This document shows positions 15,299 to 24,234 of a stretch of 37,571 nucleotides of DNA, piece by piece. Within the stretch, counting starts at the first letter, position 1; every line of letters starts with the position of its first letter. A program made the translations under genes and the position numbers. The notes beneath the pieces are model-generated. The model saw only the letters and a list, made by a program, of their open reading frames with translations, did no database searches and was not told the origin of the DNA. The stretch is from an uncultured Clostridia bacterium. GTDB taxonomy: Bacteria > Bacillota > Clostridia > Oscillospirales > UBA644. Location of the stretch: NCBI GenBank assembly GCA_944386295.1, contig CALXAO010000011.1, positions 1 through 37,571 of the forward strand, in the 5' to 3' direction.

Positions 15299-16297
15299 TC
15301 AATTTTTCTCCCAAAGCTCAATCAAACGCAAAGCAATCTGCACAGCGTTTGTAGCAGCACCCTTGCGGATATTGTCAGCGACCACCCACATATTCAAGCC
15401 GTTTTCAACACTGTCATCCCGACGCAGACGACCCACAAATACCTCATTGTGTCCCTTCGCAGTAATTGCCATGGGATACAGGTTATTAGCCGGATCATCC
15501 TGCACCACGATTCCCTCTGACGTAGCCAGAAGTTCCCGCAACTCCGTCAAATCAAAGGGACGATCAAATTCCACATTGATCGACTCACTGTGGCAATCAA
15601 ACACCGGAACCCGGACAGTGGTAGCAGTAATCCGAAGATCGTCCCGGCCCAGAATCTTCCGGGTTTCGTTAACCATCTTCAGTTCTTCTTTGGTGTAGCC
15701 GCTTTCGGTAAACACATCGATATGGGGCAAACAGTTGGAAAAAATCGGATAGGGAAACTTCTGGGGGGCTTCGCCACAGATTCCGCTTTTCAAATCATTC
15801 CATCCGCCCATGCCGGCGCCCGAAACCGCCTGATACGTAGAATAGACAATGCGTTTGATACGGTATTTGTCATCCAGGGGCTTGAGGGCAACCACCGCCT
15901 GGATGGTAGAACAGTTGGGATTAGCAATGATTCCCTTATGTTTGGCAATGTCGCCAGAATTAACCTCCGGTACCACCAGAGGGACCTCCGGGTCCATCCG
16001 CCAGGCCGAACTGTTGTCAATAACTACACAGCCCTTGGCCGCAGCAATGGGGGCAAAGTGCTTGCTGGTATCCCCGCCGGCCGAAAACAGAGCAATGTCA
16101 AAACCGCTGTCAAAGGAAGTATCGGTCAATTCCTGCACAGTATGCGTCTTTCCCATGAAATCCAGCTCTGTCCCGGCAGACCGTGCCGACGAAAACAGTG
16201 TGTAGTCGGCGTCCAGTTTGTACTCCTCAAGAACCTTTAGAAAGGTCCGGCCCACCATGCCGGTCGCACCTGCGACCGCAATTTTATACTTTGCCAT
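15299..16297 (-). CDS. asd: Aspartate-semialdehyde dehydrogenase
   Basis: This 332-residue enzyme reduces aspartyl phosphate to the semialdehyde with NADPH. The N-terminal nucleotide loop 'VAGATGMVG' is at 8-16, and the catalytic cysteine is Cys129 in 'NPNCST'. 'SAGGDTSKHF' and 'TATTVRVPVF' are typical of the family. ATG 16297 is preferred because GGGAGAG stands before it and the protein then begins with 'MAKYKIAVAG'. The open frame continues 29 codons further upstream but overlaps the promoter. It is the first gene of the operon, divergent from argS. Confidence 0.96.
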   Translation of the reverse strand: MAKYKIAVAGATGMVGRTFLKVLEEYKLDADYTLFSSARSAGTELDFMGKTHTVQELTDTSFDSGFDIALFSAGGDTSKHFAPIAAAKGCVVIDNSSAWRMDPEVPLVVPEVNSGDIAKHKGIIANPNCSTIQAVVALKPLDDKYRIKRIVYSTYQAVSGAGMGGWNDLKSGICGEAPQKFPYPIFSNCLPHIDVFTESGYTKEELKMVNETRKILGRDDLRITATTVRVPVFDCHSESINVEFDRPFDLTELRELLATSEGIVVQDDPANNLYPMAITAKGHNEVFVGRLRRDDSVENGLNMWVVADNIRKGAATNAVQIALRLIELWEKN

Positions 16298-16355
16298 GAA
16301 AGCATCTCTCCCATTCGTATTGTATGAAAAAAACAATAATTTGCCATTGTGTAAC

Positions 16356-16384
16356 AGTATAACACGGGAATCCGACTCTGTCAA
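16356..16384 (-). promoter_or_regulatory. asd-dapA-ACT operon promoter
   Basis: On the minus strand TTGACA (16379-16384) and TATACT (16356-16361) are 17 bp apart. The leader to the asd ATG is only about 50 nt, too short for a lysine riboswitch, and none is seen. Confidence 0.85.
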
Positions 16385-16445
16385 GAAAAATATGTTACAA
16401 AAAAATTAATTTTCCCCGGTTTCCTCAACTTTCTCCCCGCCCTTG

Positions 16446-16474
16446 TTGAAATTCCCTCCAAAATATGATATAAT
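16446..16474 (+). promoter_or_regulatory. argS promoter
   Basis: TTGAAA (16446-16451) and TATAAT (16469-16474) are 17 bp apart. The start codon GTG 16524 lies about 45 bp further, behind GGAGGAGG. No T-box leader fits in this short distance. Confidence 0.82.
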
Positions 16475-16523
16475 AACTTATACAAAAACATTCCGGCCGT
16501 CGGTCGGAGGAGGATATAAAACC

Positions 16524-18248
16524 GTGCTGATCAATCAACTTAACCAGGACCTTTCCCTTTGCGCCGGGCAGCTAGGCTGGCCGGCGGACCGGATTGCGGT
16601 CACCTATTCTGACCGCCCCGACCTATGCCAGTTTCAGTGTAACGCCCCCTTCCGTCTTGCTAAGGAACTGCACCGCCCCCCCATGGCCATTGCCACGGAA
16701 TTGGCCGAGGCCTTTGCCCGAAAGTTTAATTACGCGGCAGCGGCACCGGCAGCTCCCGGGTTTCTGAACTTTACTGTCACCGATAACGCGTTGAGCCGTC
16801 AGTTGAAGGAATTCAATGAAGACAGCCGATGCGGAGTGGAAAAGACCCCTGCCCCCCGACGGATTATCATTGACTACGGCGGCCCTAATATTGCAAAACC
16901 TTTGCATGTAGGGCATTTGCGGTCAGCAGTCATCGGGGAATCTCTCAAACGATTGGCCAGATTCCTAGGACATCAGGTATATGGAGACGTACATCTGGGC
17001 GACTGGGGCACCCAGATGGGACTGGTGATTGCCGGACTAGAAGAGCGGTACGATCTTTCAGGGTACTTTGGTTCCTCCCTGCCTCGGCCCAGATTTACTT
17101 TGGACGATTTAAACGAAATATATCCTCAGGCCAGCGCCCGGGCCAAAACTGACGAGGCTTTTCGGGAAAAGGCGCAGGAAATCACCTGCCGTCTGCAAAA
17201 CCGAGAGAAAGGGTATTATACCCTTTGGCAAGATGTGTGTGAAGTATCGGTCAGCGACATTCAAAAGGATTACCGAAAACTGGACGTAGAGTTTGACTTA
17301 TGGTACGGGGAGAGCACCTGCGACCGATATGTAGACCCCATGCTTCAGTCTATGGCGGAAAAAGGGTTAACCTATGAAAGCGATGGTGCCCTAGTGATGG
17401 ACGTAAACCAGCCGGAGGACGAAAAACCTATGCCTCCAATTCTGTTGCGAAAAAGCAATGGCGCTCGACTGTACGCCTCCACTGACCTTGCCACCCTTTG
17501 CCAGCGGCAGGAGGAATTTGCTCCCGATGAGGTATGGTATGTAGTGGATGCCCGGCAAGCACTGCATCTTGAGCAGGTGTTCCGCTGTGCGAAAAAAAGC
17601 GGCATTGTTCCGAAGGAGACCCGGTTAATTCATATTCCCTTTGGAACAGTCAACGGCAAGGACGGCAAACCCTTCAAAACCAGAGAAGGGGGGACCATGA
17701 AATTAAAGGATCTAATCGCTATGATCTCAGAAGCGGCGGAACAACTCCTGTCCCCCGGCGCCCTGACCCAAGATCCTCAGGCCCCCCGAAAGGTGGGCTG
17801 CGCGGCTCTGAAATTTGGGGATTTGGTTTGTAACCGAATCAAGAACTATATTTTTGATCTGGAAAAATTTATCCAGTTTGACGGAAAAACAGGCTCTTAT
17901 CTTCTTTATACTCTGGTAAGAATCCGCTCGCTTTTAGCAAAGGCCGAAAGCGACGGAACCGGAATCGACCCGGTAATCACTACACAGGAAGAACGGGACG
18001 TACTGATGAAATTACAACTGCTGGCAACCTCTTATCAGCAAGCCTACGAGGAAAAGCTACCCAATTATATCTGCGAAGCCGTCTATGACCTGGCCAATGC
18101 CTATAACGTATTCTACGGCTCCTGCCGGATTCTGTCAGAAGAAAACCAGCAAAAAAAGAACACCTGGCTGGCGCTGAGTCGGGCGGTGGGAGAAGCTATG
18201 GAGCAGGCACTGTTTGTTCTGGGAATTGAGCCGGTTCCTGCAATGTAA
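16524..18248 (+). CDS. argS: Arginine--tRNA ligase
   Basis: This 574-residue class I synthetase attaches arginine to tRNA-Arg. The HIGH signature appears as 'HVGH' (128-131) within 'DYGGPNIAKPLHVGHLRS'. An N-terminal tRNA-recognition domain precedes it, and a C-terminal DALR helical bundle follows ('FDGKTGSYLLYTLVRIRSLL' region to the end). As in many ArgRS there is no canonical KMSKS, and 'GKPFKTREGGT' occupies that loop. GTG 16524 is chosen as start because GGAGGAGG lies just upstream. An ATG-led extension from 16443 would overlap the promoter. The solute-binding lipoprotein gene follows 14 bp later and may be cotranscribed. Confidence 0.96.
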   Translation: MLINQLNQDLSLCAGQLGWPADRIAVTYSDRPDLCQFQCNAPFRLAKELHRPPMAIATELAEAFARKFNYAAAAPAAPGFLNFTVTDNALSRQLKEFNEDSRCGVEKTPAPRRIIIDYGGPNIAKPLHVGHLRSAVIGESLKRLARFLGHQVYGDVHLGDWGTQMGLVIAGLEERYDLSGYFGSSLPRPRFTLDDLNEIYPQASARAKTDEAFREKAQEITCRLQNREKGYYTLWQDVCEVSVSDIQKDYRKLDVEFDLWYGESTCDRYVDPMLQSMAEKGLTYESDGALVMDVNQPEDEKPMPPILLRKSNGARLYASTDLATLCQRQEEFAPDEVWYVVDARQALHLEQVFRCAKKSGIVPKETRLIHIPFGTVNGKDGKPFKTREGGTMKLKDLIAMISEAAEQLLSPGALTQDPQAPRKVGCAALKFGDLVCNRIKNYIFDLEKFIQFDGKTGSYLLYTLVRIRSLLAKAESDGTGIDPVITTQEERDVLMKLQLLATSYQQAYEEKLPNYICEAVYDLANAYNVFYGSCRILSEENQQKKNTWLALSRAVGEAMEQALFVLGIEPVPAM

Positions 18249-18262
18249 TTAGGAGGCGCTCA

Positions 18263-19552
18263 ATGAAACAGTTTTTTCGGATTGCCGGACTGGCACTGCT
18301 TTGCTGCGGTCTGCTATCTGCCTGCACAGAAACAGAAGGACCCAATCTCCAGAAATCTGACACACTGACGATTCAAACCATAGCAGCCGGACCATTTTCT
18401 CTGGCTCCTACCGAGGGTTCGTCTGTTCGGGCGGAACGAATTCTAGCTCAATATGATCGGATTTGGGAGGAATACGGCTGCAAGGTCACTGTAAGCTATA
18501 CCGCTGAAAGCGAGTTTTCCTCCCGCTTTCTTCGCACGGTTCGGGCGGATGTCAAATTTGCCGATGTAATTCAGACTTCCGCCGGGGAATTGGCCTCCTT
18601 TCAGAACGCCGGAGCGCTCGCTTCGCTGACTGGGACCGGATTGGAAGAAGGCCGAACGCTGACCCAAAACGGAGAACCTTTTGCTTTTCGCGCAGATGCC
18701 TGGGGCCTCCCCCTGCCAACCCTATCCTATGGTGTATTTTATAACCGGACCTTACTGCGGGAAGCAGACTGTGATCCGCTGGAATTGTACGAGCAGGATC
18801 AATGGAACACAGACACCTTTTCCTTACTATGCCAAGCTGTGCCCAGGACAGAAGGAACCGAACGGCCAATTTCAGCATTCATTACTCCTACCGCCCAATA
18901 TCCCGACCTGATTTTTGCGGTGTTTTACGCCTTCGGGGGAGATTTTATCCAAGACGGACAGATTACCGTTAATAATCAGGCAGCTTTTGAAGGCATGAAT
19001 TATTTATCCGAACTTCTGCGCCGGGAGGTCAGCTTTTCCTTGCCGAACGACGACGAGACAGTTTCCGACCGATGGGCTTTTGGCGATCGACGCACCGCCT
19101 TTTTGATTACTGATTCCTCCTTGCTGTTTGACACCGCAGCCGACAGCCCAACTCAACGGCTGGGGGAGGATATCGCCTGGCTACCCTTCCCTACAGGAAC
19201 AACGGAAACCTCCAGAGTGGGAGGAACCTACTCCGTACCAGACCTGTTCTGCGCCCTAACAGCTAAAGCCAACTGGGAACTGTGCGCTCAGATTTTGCCG
19301 GAACTGTTTGGACCTCTTGAGGGAGAAACCGAAACCACCGCCGATACTCTGCTGGTGGAAACATACTTTTTTACGGAAACGGAGGGGCAAGCCTACCTTA
19401 CAGCTTTGGATCGGGCAGGCACCGACAGTCTGCTGTTTTTAAACACGGAACAACGGACAGCCGCTGCGGAAATTCTGTCAGGCATTTGCAACCAAACAGC
19501 TTCGGCCGCTCTGGCGCTTCACCAATTGGAAGAACGACTCACTGCTGAATAA
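18263..19552 (+). CDS. Extracellular solute-binding lipoprotein
   Basis: This 429-residue protein has a lipoprotein signal peptide: a basic start, a hydrophobic stretch, and lipobox 'LLSAC' with the lipidated Cys21. The mature part resembles family 1 extracellular solute-binding proteins of carbohydrate-type ABC importers ('DVIQTSAGELASFQNAGALASL', 'WGLPLPTLSYGVFYNRTLLREA'-like hinge regions). No permease or ATPase gene is nearby, so it is an orphan receptor or uses distant partners; the ligand is unknown. ATG 18263 follows AGGAGG by 6 bp, and the gene sits 14 bp after argS. The C-terminus is Ala- and Leu-rich and ends normally. Confidence 0.8.
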   Translation: MKQFFRIAGLALLCCGLLSACTETEGPNLQKSDTLTIQTIAAGPFSLAPTEGSSVRAERILAQYDRIWEEYGCKVTVSYTAESEFSSRFLRTVRADVKFADVIQTSAGELASFQNAGALASLTGTGLEEGRTLTQNGEPFAFRADAWGLPLPTLSYGVFYNRTLLREADCDPLELYEQDQWNTDTFSLLCQAVPRTEGTERPISAFITPTAQYPDLIFAVFYAFGGDFIQDGQITVNNQAAFEGMNYLSELLRREVSFSLPNDDETVSDRWAFGDRRTAFLITDSSLLFDTAADSPTQRLGEDIAWLPFPTGTTETSRVGGTYSVPDLFCALTAKANWELCAQILPELFGPLEGETETTADTLLVETYFFTETEGQAYLTALDRAGTDSLLFLNTEQRTAAAEILSGICNQTASAALALHQLEERLTAE

Positions 19553-19743
19553 AAGCCTTTCGTCTCCTTCTGAGCGCAAACTCCCGATAATTACCAAATT
19601 AAACCAAGATAAATCTATGTTCATATAGCGCAATCTGAGCCCGTCCCCCTGCTCATGTATTGCAATGTAGAAAAGCCTATGTAAATTTAGGCGGAGGGAA
19701 ACGGGAGGGAAATCAAGAAAAAGTCTTTTGTTTTTCACATAAG

Positions 19744-19777
19744 AAAAAAGCCCCTAACCGTCTGGTTAAAGGCTTTT
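19744..19777 (-). terminator. Terminator following the truncated tRNA-Met
   Basis: Arms AAAAGCC/GGCTTTT (19746-19752, 19771-19777) and TAACC/GGTTA pair, with a T-run on the minus strand (19744-19749). This is probably the original terminator of the tRNA-Met gene, of which only the 3' half remains. It may also stop transcription of the lipoprotein gene from the other side. Confidence 0.65.
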
Positions 19778-19780
19778 CTA

Positions 19781-19827
19781 TGGTTGCGGAGGCTGGATTT
19801 GAACCAACGACCTTCGGGTTATGAGAC
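19781..19827 (-). pseudogene. tRNA-Met (CAT) gene, 3' half only
   Basis: The minus strand reads GTCTCATAACCCGAAGGTCG, then the T-arm TTGGTTCAAATCCAG and CCTCCGCAACCA. This is the anticodon loop (CTCATAA), the 3' anticodon stem, variable loop, T-arm and CCA end of an elongator-type tRNA-Met. The acceptor 5' strand, D-arm and 5' anticodon stem are absent; upstream sequence cannot pair. The break falls exactly at the anticodon stem. It is a recombination scar or a leftover attachment site. Confidence 0.8.
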
Positions 19828-19896
19828 GAAAGGCTTTTCCTTCCACAGAAAGCCCCAGGCAAAGACAGCATAGAACAGAAGATGGAACCGCACGCC

Positions 19897-19925
19897 TTGA
19901 CAGACAAGGCAAAATATGGTATAAT
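19897..19925 (+). promoter_or_regulatory. Consensus sigma-A promoter of the ACT/DUF711 pair
   Basis: TTGACA (19897-19902), a 17-bp spacer and TATAAT (19920-19925) match the consensus at all twelve positions. The start codon is 31 bp downstream, with AAGGAG at 19941-19946. Confidence 0.92.
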
Positions 19926-19955
19926 AAACCATCAAATATAAAGGAGACGCTGGAT

Positions 19956-20225
19956 ATGAGAGCCATTATCACCGTAACCGGGAAAGATACCGTAGGCATC
20001 ATCGCCAAGGTCAGCAAAACCTGCGCCGAATACAATGCAAATATTACAGACATTACCCAAAAGGTTTTTGACGATCTGTTTGTGATGATTATGCTGGCAG
20101 ACACCGATAGGCTGTCCGTCCGATTCACCGAGTTTGCGGATCGGCTTTCCGCTTTGGGGCAGGCAAACAATCTTGACATCCGCGCCATGCATGAAGACAT
20201 TTTTGACGCCATGCACAAAATTTGA
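19956..20225 (+). CDS. ACT domain protein, UPF0237 family
   Basis: This 89-residue protein is a single ACT domain: '[21 protein letters not shown]' at the N-terminus, '[19 protein letters not shown]' in the middle and a C-terminal helix. The UPF0237 family is regularly encoded directly before a UPF0210/DUF711 protein, as here, and is thought to be a small-molecule-binding regulator of it; the ligand is unknown. It is driven by a fully consensus promoter, which suggests constitutive high expression. The stop lies 11 bp before the next start. Confidence 0.9.
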   Translation: MRAIITVTGKDTVGIIAKVSKTCAEYNANITDITQKVFDDLFVMIMLADTDRLSVRFTEFADRLSALGQANNLDIRAMHEDIFDAMHKI

Positions 20226-20236
20226 GAGGTGTGGGC

Positions 20237-21592
20237 ATGATTAACGACAAAGACATCTTGGAAACCCTACACATGCTCCAGCAGGAGCATCTGGACGTGC
20301 GAACCGTCACCATGGGAATCTCCTTATTGGACTGCGCGGACGGAAATCCGACGGTTTCCTGCCGAAAAATTTACGATAAAATTTGCAGAAAAGCAAGCCG
20401 CCTGGTAGAAGTCGTGGAGGAAATCGAAAAAGAATACGGCATTCCGATTATTCATAAGCGAATTTCAGTTACGCCCATTTCTATGGTGGCCGCGGCGTCT
20501 CACGCTTCCGATTTGACGCCATTTGCCCTGGCCTTACAACAGGCGGCCGACGCCTGCAGCGTCAATTTTATCGGCGGATTTTCTGCGCTGGTGCATAAGG
20601 GCTTTACAGAATGTGACAAGGCGCTGATCCGCTCTATTCCGGAAGCGCTCGCTCAAACCCGGAACGTATGTTCTTCGGTCAATGTAGCCTCTACCAAAGC
20701 CGGTATTAACATGGACGCTATCGCCATGATGGGAGACGTAATCAAACAACTGGCCTACAACACCCGGGAAAATAATTCCATTGGATGCGCAAAATTAGTG
20801 GTCTTTGCCAATGTCCCGGAGGATAACCCCTTTATGGCGGGAGCCTTCCACGGCACTGGAGAAGCGGAATGTGTCATTAACGTAGGCGTATCCGGGCCCG
20901 GTGTAGTTAAGACTGCGCTGGAAAAATGTACTGGTGATTTGACGGCTGTAGCCGATACCGTCAAAAAAACCGCCTTTAAGATTACCCGTATGGGGCAGCT
21001 AGTAGCCTCGGTAGCCTCCCAGCGTCTGAACGTACCCTTTGGTATTGTGGACCTGTCGCTGGCCCCCACACCGGCGATCGGCGACTCCGTAGCCTATATT
21101 CTGGAAGAAATGGGACTGGAACGCTGCGGTTGTCATGGCACTACCGCTGCCCTGGCCCTGCTCAACGACGCGGTTAAAAAGGGCGGAGTGATGGCATCTT
21201 CCCATGTAGGAGGTCTGTCGGGTGCCTTTATTCCGGTATCCGAGGATGCTGGCATGATCGCTGCCGCAGCCTGCAGAACCCTTTCCATTGAAAAACTGGA
21301 GGCGATGACAGCTGTCTGCTCGGTAGGCTTGGACATGATTGCTGTAGCCGGAGACACCCCGGCAGAAATTTTGTCAGCAATCATTGCCGACGAAGCAGCC
21401 ATCGGAGTTGTCAACAGTAAAACTACCGCCGTCCGGATTATTCCCGTCTATGGCAAAACTGTAGGAGAAGAAGTGGAATTCGGAGGATTGTTAGGAAGGG
21501 CCCCCATCATGGCCCTCCGTCCTGAATCCCCTCGGAAATTTATTCATCGGGGCGGCAGAATCCCTGCGCCCATTCAAAGTCTGAAAAACTAA
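20237..21592 (+). CDS. UPF0210/DUF711 family protein
   Basis: This 451-residue protein of the UPF0210 (DUF711, PFL-like fold) family is paired with the UPF0237 ACT gene. Recognisable stretches include '[15 protein letters not shown]', '[15 protein letters not shown]', '[11 protein letters not shown]', '[19 protein letters not shown]' and '[13 protein letters not shown]' at the end. The fold relates to glycyl-radical enzymes, but I see no glycyl-radical loop, and the biochemical role is unestablished. ATG 20237 with GAGAGGTG before it is preferred over the upstream TTG 20222. A strong terminator begins at the stop codon. Confidence 0.92.
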   Translation: MINDKDILETLHMLQQEHLDVRTVTMGISLLDCADGNPTVSCRKIYDKICRKASRLVEVVEEIEKEYGIPIIHKRISVTPISMVAAASHASDLTPFALALQQAADACSVNFIGGFSALVHKGFTECDKALIRSIPEALAQTRNVCSSVNVASTKAGINMDAIAMMGDVIKQLAYNTRENNSIGCAKLVVFANVPEDNPFMAGAFHGTGEAECVINVGVSGPGVVKTALEKCTGDLTAVADTVKKTAFKITRMGQLVASVASQRLNVPFGIVDLSLAPTPAIGDSVAYILEEMGLERCGCHGTTAALALLNDAVKKGGVMASSHVGGLSGAFIPVSEDAGMIAAAACRTLSIEKLEAMTAVCSVGLDMIAVAGDTPAEILSAIIADEAAIGVVNSKTTAVRIIPVYGKTVGEEVEFGGLLGRAPIMALRPESPRKFIHRGGRIPAPIQSLKN

Positions 21593-21626
21593 AAAGAGCT
21601 TCCCGCCTCAGCGGGAAGCTCTTTTT
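21591..21626. terminator. Bidirectional terminator shared by DUF711 and the anchored-protein gene
   Basis: Sixteen-base arms (21591-21606 and 21611-21626, AAAAAGAGCTTCCCGC and its complement) enclose the loop CTCA, giving T-runs in both directions. On the minus strand the stop codon of the anchored protein lies in the loop and its last codons form one arm. Confidence 0.9.
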
Positions 21627-22585
21627 CTCCCAACAAGAACGGCAACCGCCGCCAGAACCGCAGCACCGCCAGCCGCCAGGGCAACCCAGAGGCCGCCAGA
21701 AGAAGTCTTTCCGTTTAGTAAATACGAGATATCCGAATCGGTCAACGCCCAAGGTGCAGGCAGAACATATGCAGGATCGTCCGGAACAAAATAGTACTTT
21801 TTCAACACCTCCGCAGCATTCGATGTTGAAAAAAAATCTTCTGAAAAATTTTCTGCAGCTTTGTCTATTTTAAATGTTCCTACTGTTCCTTGCGTTGTCG
21901 GATAATTGGGATTCCGGGCATTAGAAACAGGATTAAATATGATTGGAGGATTGGAAGGAAGAATCGTATGCCCAGAAACGGCAATCTAGTCTCTTGTCAC
22001 GTTCAACCAATAAGACACCGGCGTCGGCATATCGCCTCCCACGACCTTTGCCCTTTCCCCAAGCGGGCATCCCCAGAGAATATATTCGGATGCTTCATAG
22101 AGCGGAACAAACTGTTTCTTTGCAGAATTATAAAGAACCGCACCGCTCAAAAGAATTTCATCAGACTCCTCAAACGTAATGTCTTCTCCTTTGTAATACA
22201 GATTCAGCACCGTCGCCCTATAAATATACCGAAACTCATATTCTTCCAATACCGAAACTCTCGCAAATACTTCCGGGTACTGCTTCGGATATTCCTCCAG
22301 ATTTTCCGGTGGGTGAATCCGAACCCTGGCAACAAAAAAGAAATCGTATTTCTGCATATGGTATTTCAACCAAGGGCCATACAAAGCTTCCTCGCTCACA
22401 GGATATCCTTCCGGATAAGGATAGGGAATAAACGGGACAGGAGAAACAAAAGAAATACGCTGTCCACTATCTGCAAGCTCAAGAGGTTCCGGTAGCAAAA
22501 TATCTGCACCTGATGCTGCAACACAAGGATAGGCAGCCCCGAATAGAATAAAAAAAACAATAAAAATGCAAATTCGCTTTTTCAT
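21608..22585 (-). pseudogene. Secreted C-terminally anchored protein, copy 2, with in-frame amber stop
   Basis: A single reading frame runs from ATG 22585 (AAGGAGGG upstream) to 21608 but contains one TAG at 21986-21988, after about 199 codons. The part before it has a signal peptide ('MKKRICIFIVFFILFG') and matches the N-terminal domain of the protein at 23226-24223, for example 'VLNLYYKGEDITF' against 'VLNLYYKGANIPF'. The part after it continues the homology to the C-terminal anchor: 'GGLWVALAAGGAAVLAAVAVLVGRKRASR' in short, a Gly/Ala-rich membrane segment and basic tail. No LPXTG motif is present. The function is unknown; it is coupled to a metzincin gene 12 bp upstream. It is either a nonsense pseudogene or read through. 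Confidence 0.75.
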
Positions 22586-22597
22586 CAAATACCCTCC

Positions 22598-23195
22598 TTA
22601 ACTATTGTAAAGATCCCAAACAGCCCGTAACGCAACTCGATCGAAATTCGTAACATGTAAAGAAACATATGGAATACAATTATATTCATTTACCCCTACA
22701 TAGTTTGGATAAAACCATTGCATTACAGACACTACATTCTGAAATCCCGCAATTGATTCAAAAGGGTGATTTAGATTTAGACTATGCCCCATTTCATGAA
22801 TAACAACTTTTTTAAAATTCTCTCGCCCAATATCCCATATATAAAAAGTCCCATTCCATTTTCGGAATAGGGAGATTCCGTTTGAATAGTATACAAATTT
22901 CCTGTTGTTGGTTTTTGGGGATCATCGATAGCATAAACATTACACTGAATAAGCGAAGGATAAGCGGTGTTCCATTCATCCGCTGCTTCTCTGTAAATTG
23001 CAAGCATTTCCGTAGCTGTTAAATTTGTTTGACTCAACGGCTCTAAAGCCGAAGCGCTTATAATAAAATTAATTACAGTTGGCTGTTCCCGTGAGGGAAA
23101 TACTGCGGGTGTCCAAACACCGGCCCAATTCTTCCCTTGCAATCGCATATCTCCTAAGGTCTGGAACATGTTTTCAAAGTTCCACACCGTGGGGG
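22598..23195 (-). pseudogene. Metzincin metalloprotease fragment, copy 2
   Basis: This is a second copy of the protease domain encoded at 24235-27014. It begins abruptly at 23195, where similarity to the full copy stops ('VWNFENMFQ' is the first shared segment). It has no signal peptide or start codon of its own. A frame change lies near 22840-22850 at a TTTTT tract, because the zinc motif 'HEMGHSLNLNH' and the C-terminal 'TNFDRVALRAVWDLYNS' are in another frame from the preceding part. The stop at 22598 is followed directly by the ribosome-binding site of the anchored protein. It is a truncated, non-functional duplicate. Confidence 0.8.
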
Positions 23196-23214
23196 TTCCC
23201 CCGTCTGCAGCCGG

Positions 23215-23244
23215 AGCTTCCCGCCTCAGCGGGAAGCTTTTTTT
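23215..23244. terminator. Hairpin with T-run at the duplication junction
   Basis: AGCTTCCCGC (23215-23224) and GCGGGAAGCT (23229-23238) enclose CTCA, followed by a T-run on the plus strand. It copies the terminator at 21591-21626 but has lost the A-run on its left side. On the minus strand it therefore lacks a T-tail, and transcription from the anchored gene would run on into the truncated metzincin copy. Confidence 0.7.
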
Positions 23245-24223
23245 CTCCCAACAAGAACAGCAACCGCCGCCAGAACCGCAACTCCGGCCGCCGCCAGGGC
23301 CGCCCAGAGGCCGCCGTCCGACGTCTCCCCGTTCAGCAGACGGGCCACCTCCGCGTCGGAAAACCTCCAATAGTCTCTAATATCATAATAGATGTTGTCC
23401 GGATTAAAAGGATTGTCTGGACTGTCCGGATCGGACAGCGTATAATAGTACTTCTGGATCACAGCCGCCGCGTTTTCAGTGGCAAAAAACGCCTCGTCAT
23501 ACTCCGGCGACGTCGGGTCCAACTGGGCAAAACCCACGCGTCCCGCTTTGCTGAAAGAATCTACCGGAATAAAAATCCGCGGATCCTCCGGAGGAAGGAC
23601 GTAAAATACATCATCACGAAATTCATCAGGTTGATACGCGAGGCTCCCTTCCGGGAAATTCAACAAAAGACTGATATAACACAAATCGTTATACTGATAA
23701 ATCGGACGGGGGATGCCAAAGGAGTAACCGAATATAATACATTCCGACGAATTTTCATACCGATCCGGAGACTCCCATTCCTGAGATTCCTCATTAGCAG
23801 TTAACAGGTCCGTCAACAGAATGGTATCCCCTTCCTGAAAAGGGATATTCGCGCCTTTGTAATACAGATTCAACACCTTGGCCTGAAACACATAATAGAT
23901 TTGCCCATACCAGGGCAATTCTTCATACAACTCATTGTATTTTTCCAGATTCTTGCCGGCCGGCTGCAGTTGCAGCCGGGCTACAAAAAAGTCCGGAGAG
24001 CGAAACATCATTTCCTTCAGCTGCAGCACCCAAATTCCGGGGCTTATATTAGGATACTTTTTCTGATCATACCAGCTACCATAAAGAGAAAACTGCAGCC
24101 CTCTGAGAGTATCATCATGAATCTGTACCGGCGAAGGCAGCGGAGTTTCGTCTTCCGCGCTGCAGAGCAGCGCAGACAGGAAAAGCAATAGAAAGGCCAG
24201 ACAGAAACCGCATATTTTTTCAT
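23226..24223 (-). pseudogene. Secreted C-terminally anchored protein, copy 1, frame broken at the start
   Basis: The body of about 330 codons is open. It has a hydrophobic signal peptide ('CGFCLAFLLLFLSALLCSA'), a beta-type domain with 'VLNLYYKGANIPFQEGD', the segment 'SDAEVARLLNGET', and a C-terminal Gly/Ala membrane segment ending 'VLVGRKKASR'. The only well-placed start, ATG 24223 behind GAGGAGGG, is out of frame by one base. The A6 tract after the ATG would need a seventh A to join start and body. The stop lies in the loop of the junction hairpin. Function is unknown, but its position 12 bp after the metzincin suggests a membrane-bound partner or inhibitor. Confidence 0.7.
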
Positions 24224-24234
24224 AATATCCCTCC

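Noticed and set aside
16298-16384. 29-codon N-terminal extension of asd
   Set aside because: It overlaps the TTGACA/TATACT promoter; ATG 16297 has GGGAGAG and gives the normal N-terminus.
16443-16523. N-terminal extension of argS
   Set aside because: The extension overlaps a TTGAAA-17-TATAAT promoter, while GTG 16524 has a strong ribosome-binding site and matches the family start.
16298-16523. Possible lysine riboswitch or T-box between asd and argS
   Set aside because: Both leaders are about 50 nt or less after the promoters, too short for either element, and no conserved T-box sequence is seen.
19778-20218. 146-codon minus-strand ORF opposite the UPF0237 gene
   Set aside because: It is the antisense of a clear ACT-domain gene plus the tRNA fragment and has no initiation site of its own.
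22777-23370. 197-codon minus-strand ORF that starts across the duplication junction
   Set aside because: Its first 50 codons are an out-of-frame reading of the anchor-protein tail; only the part after 23195 is genuine metzincin sequence.
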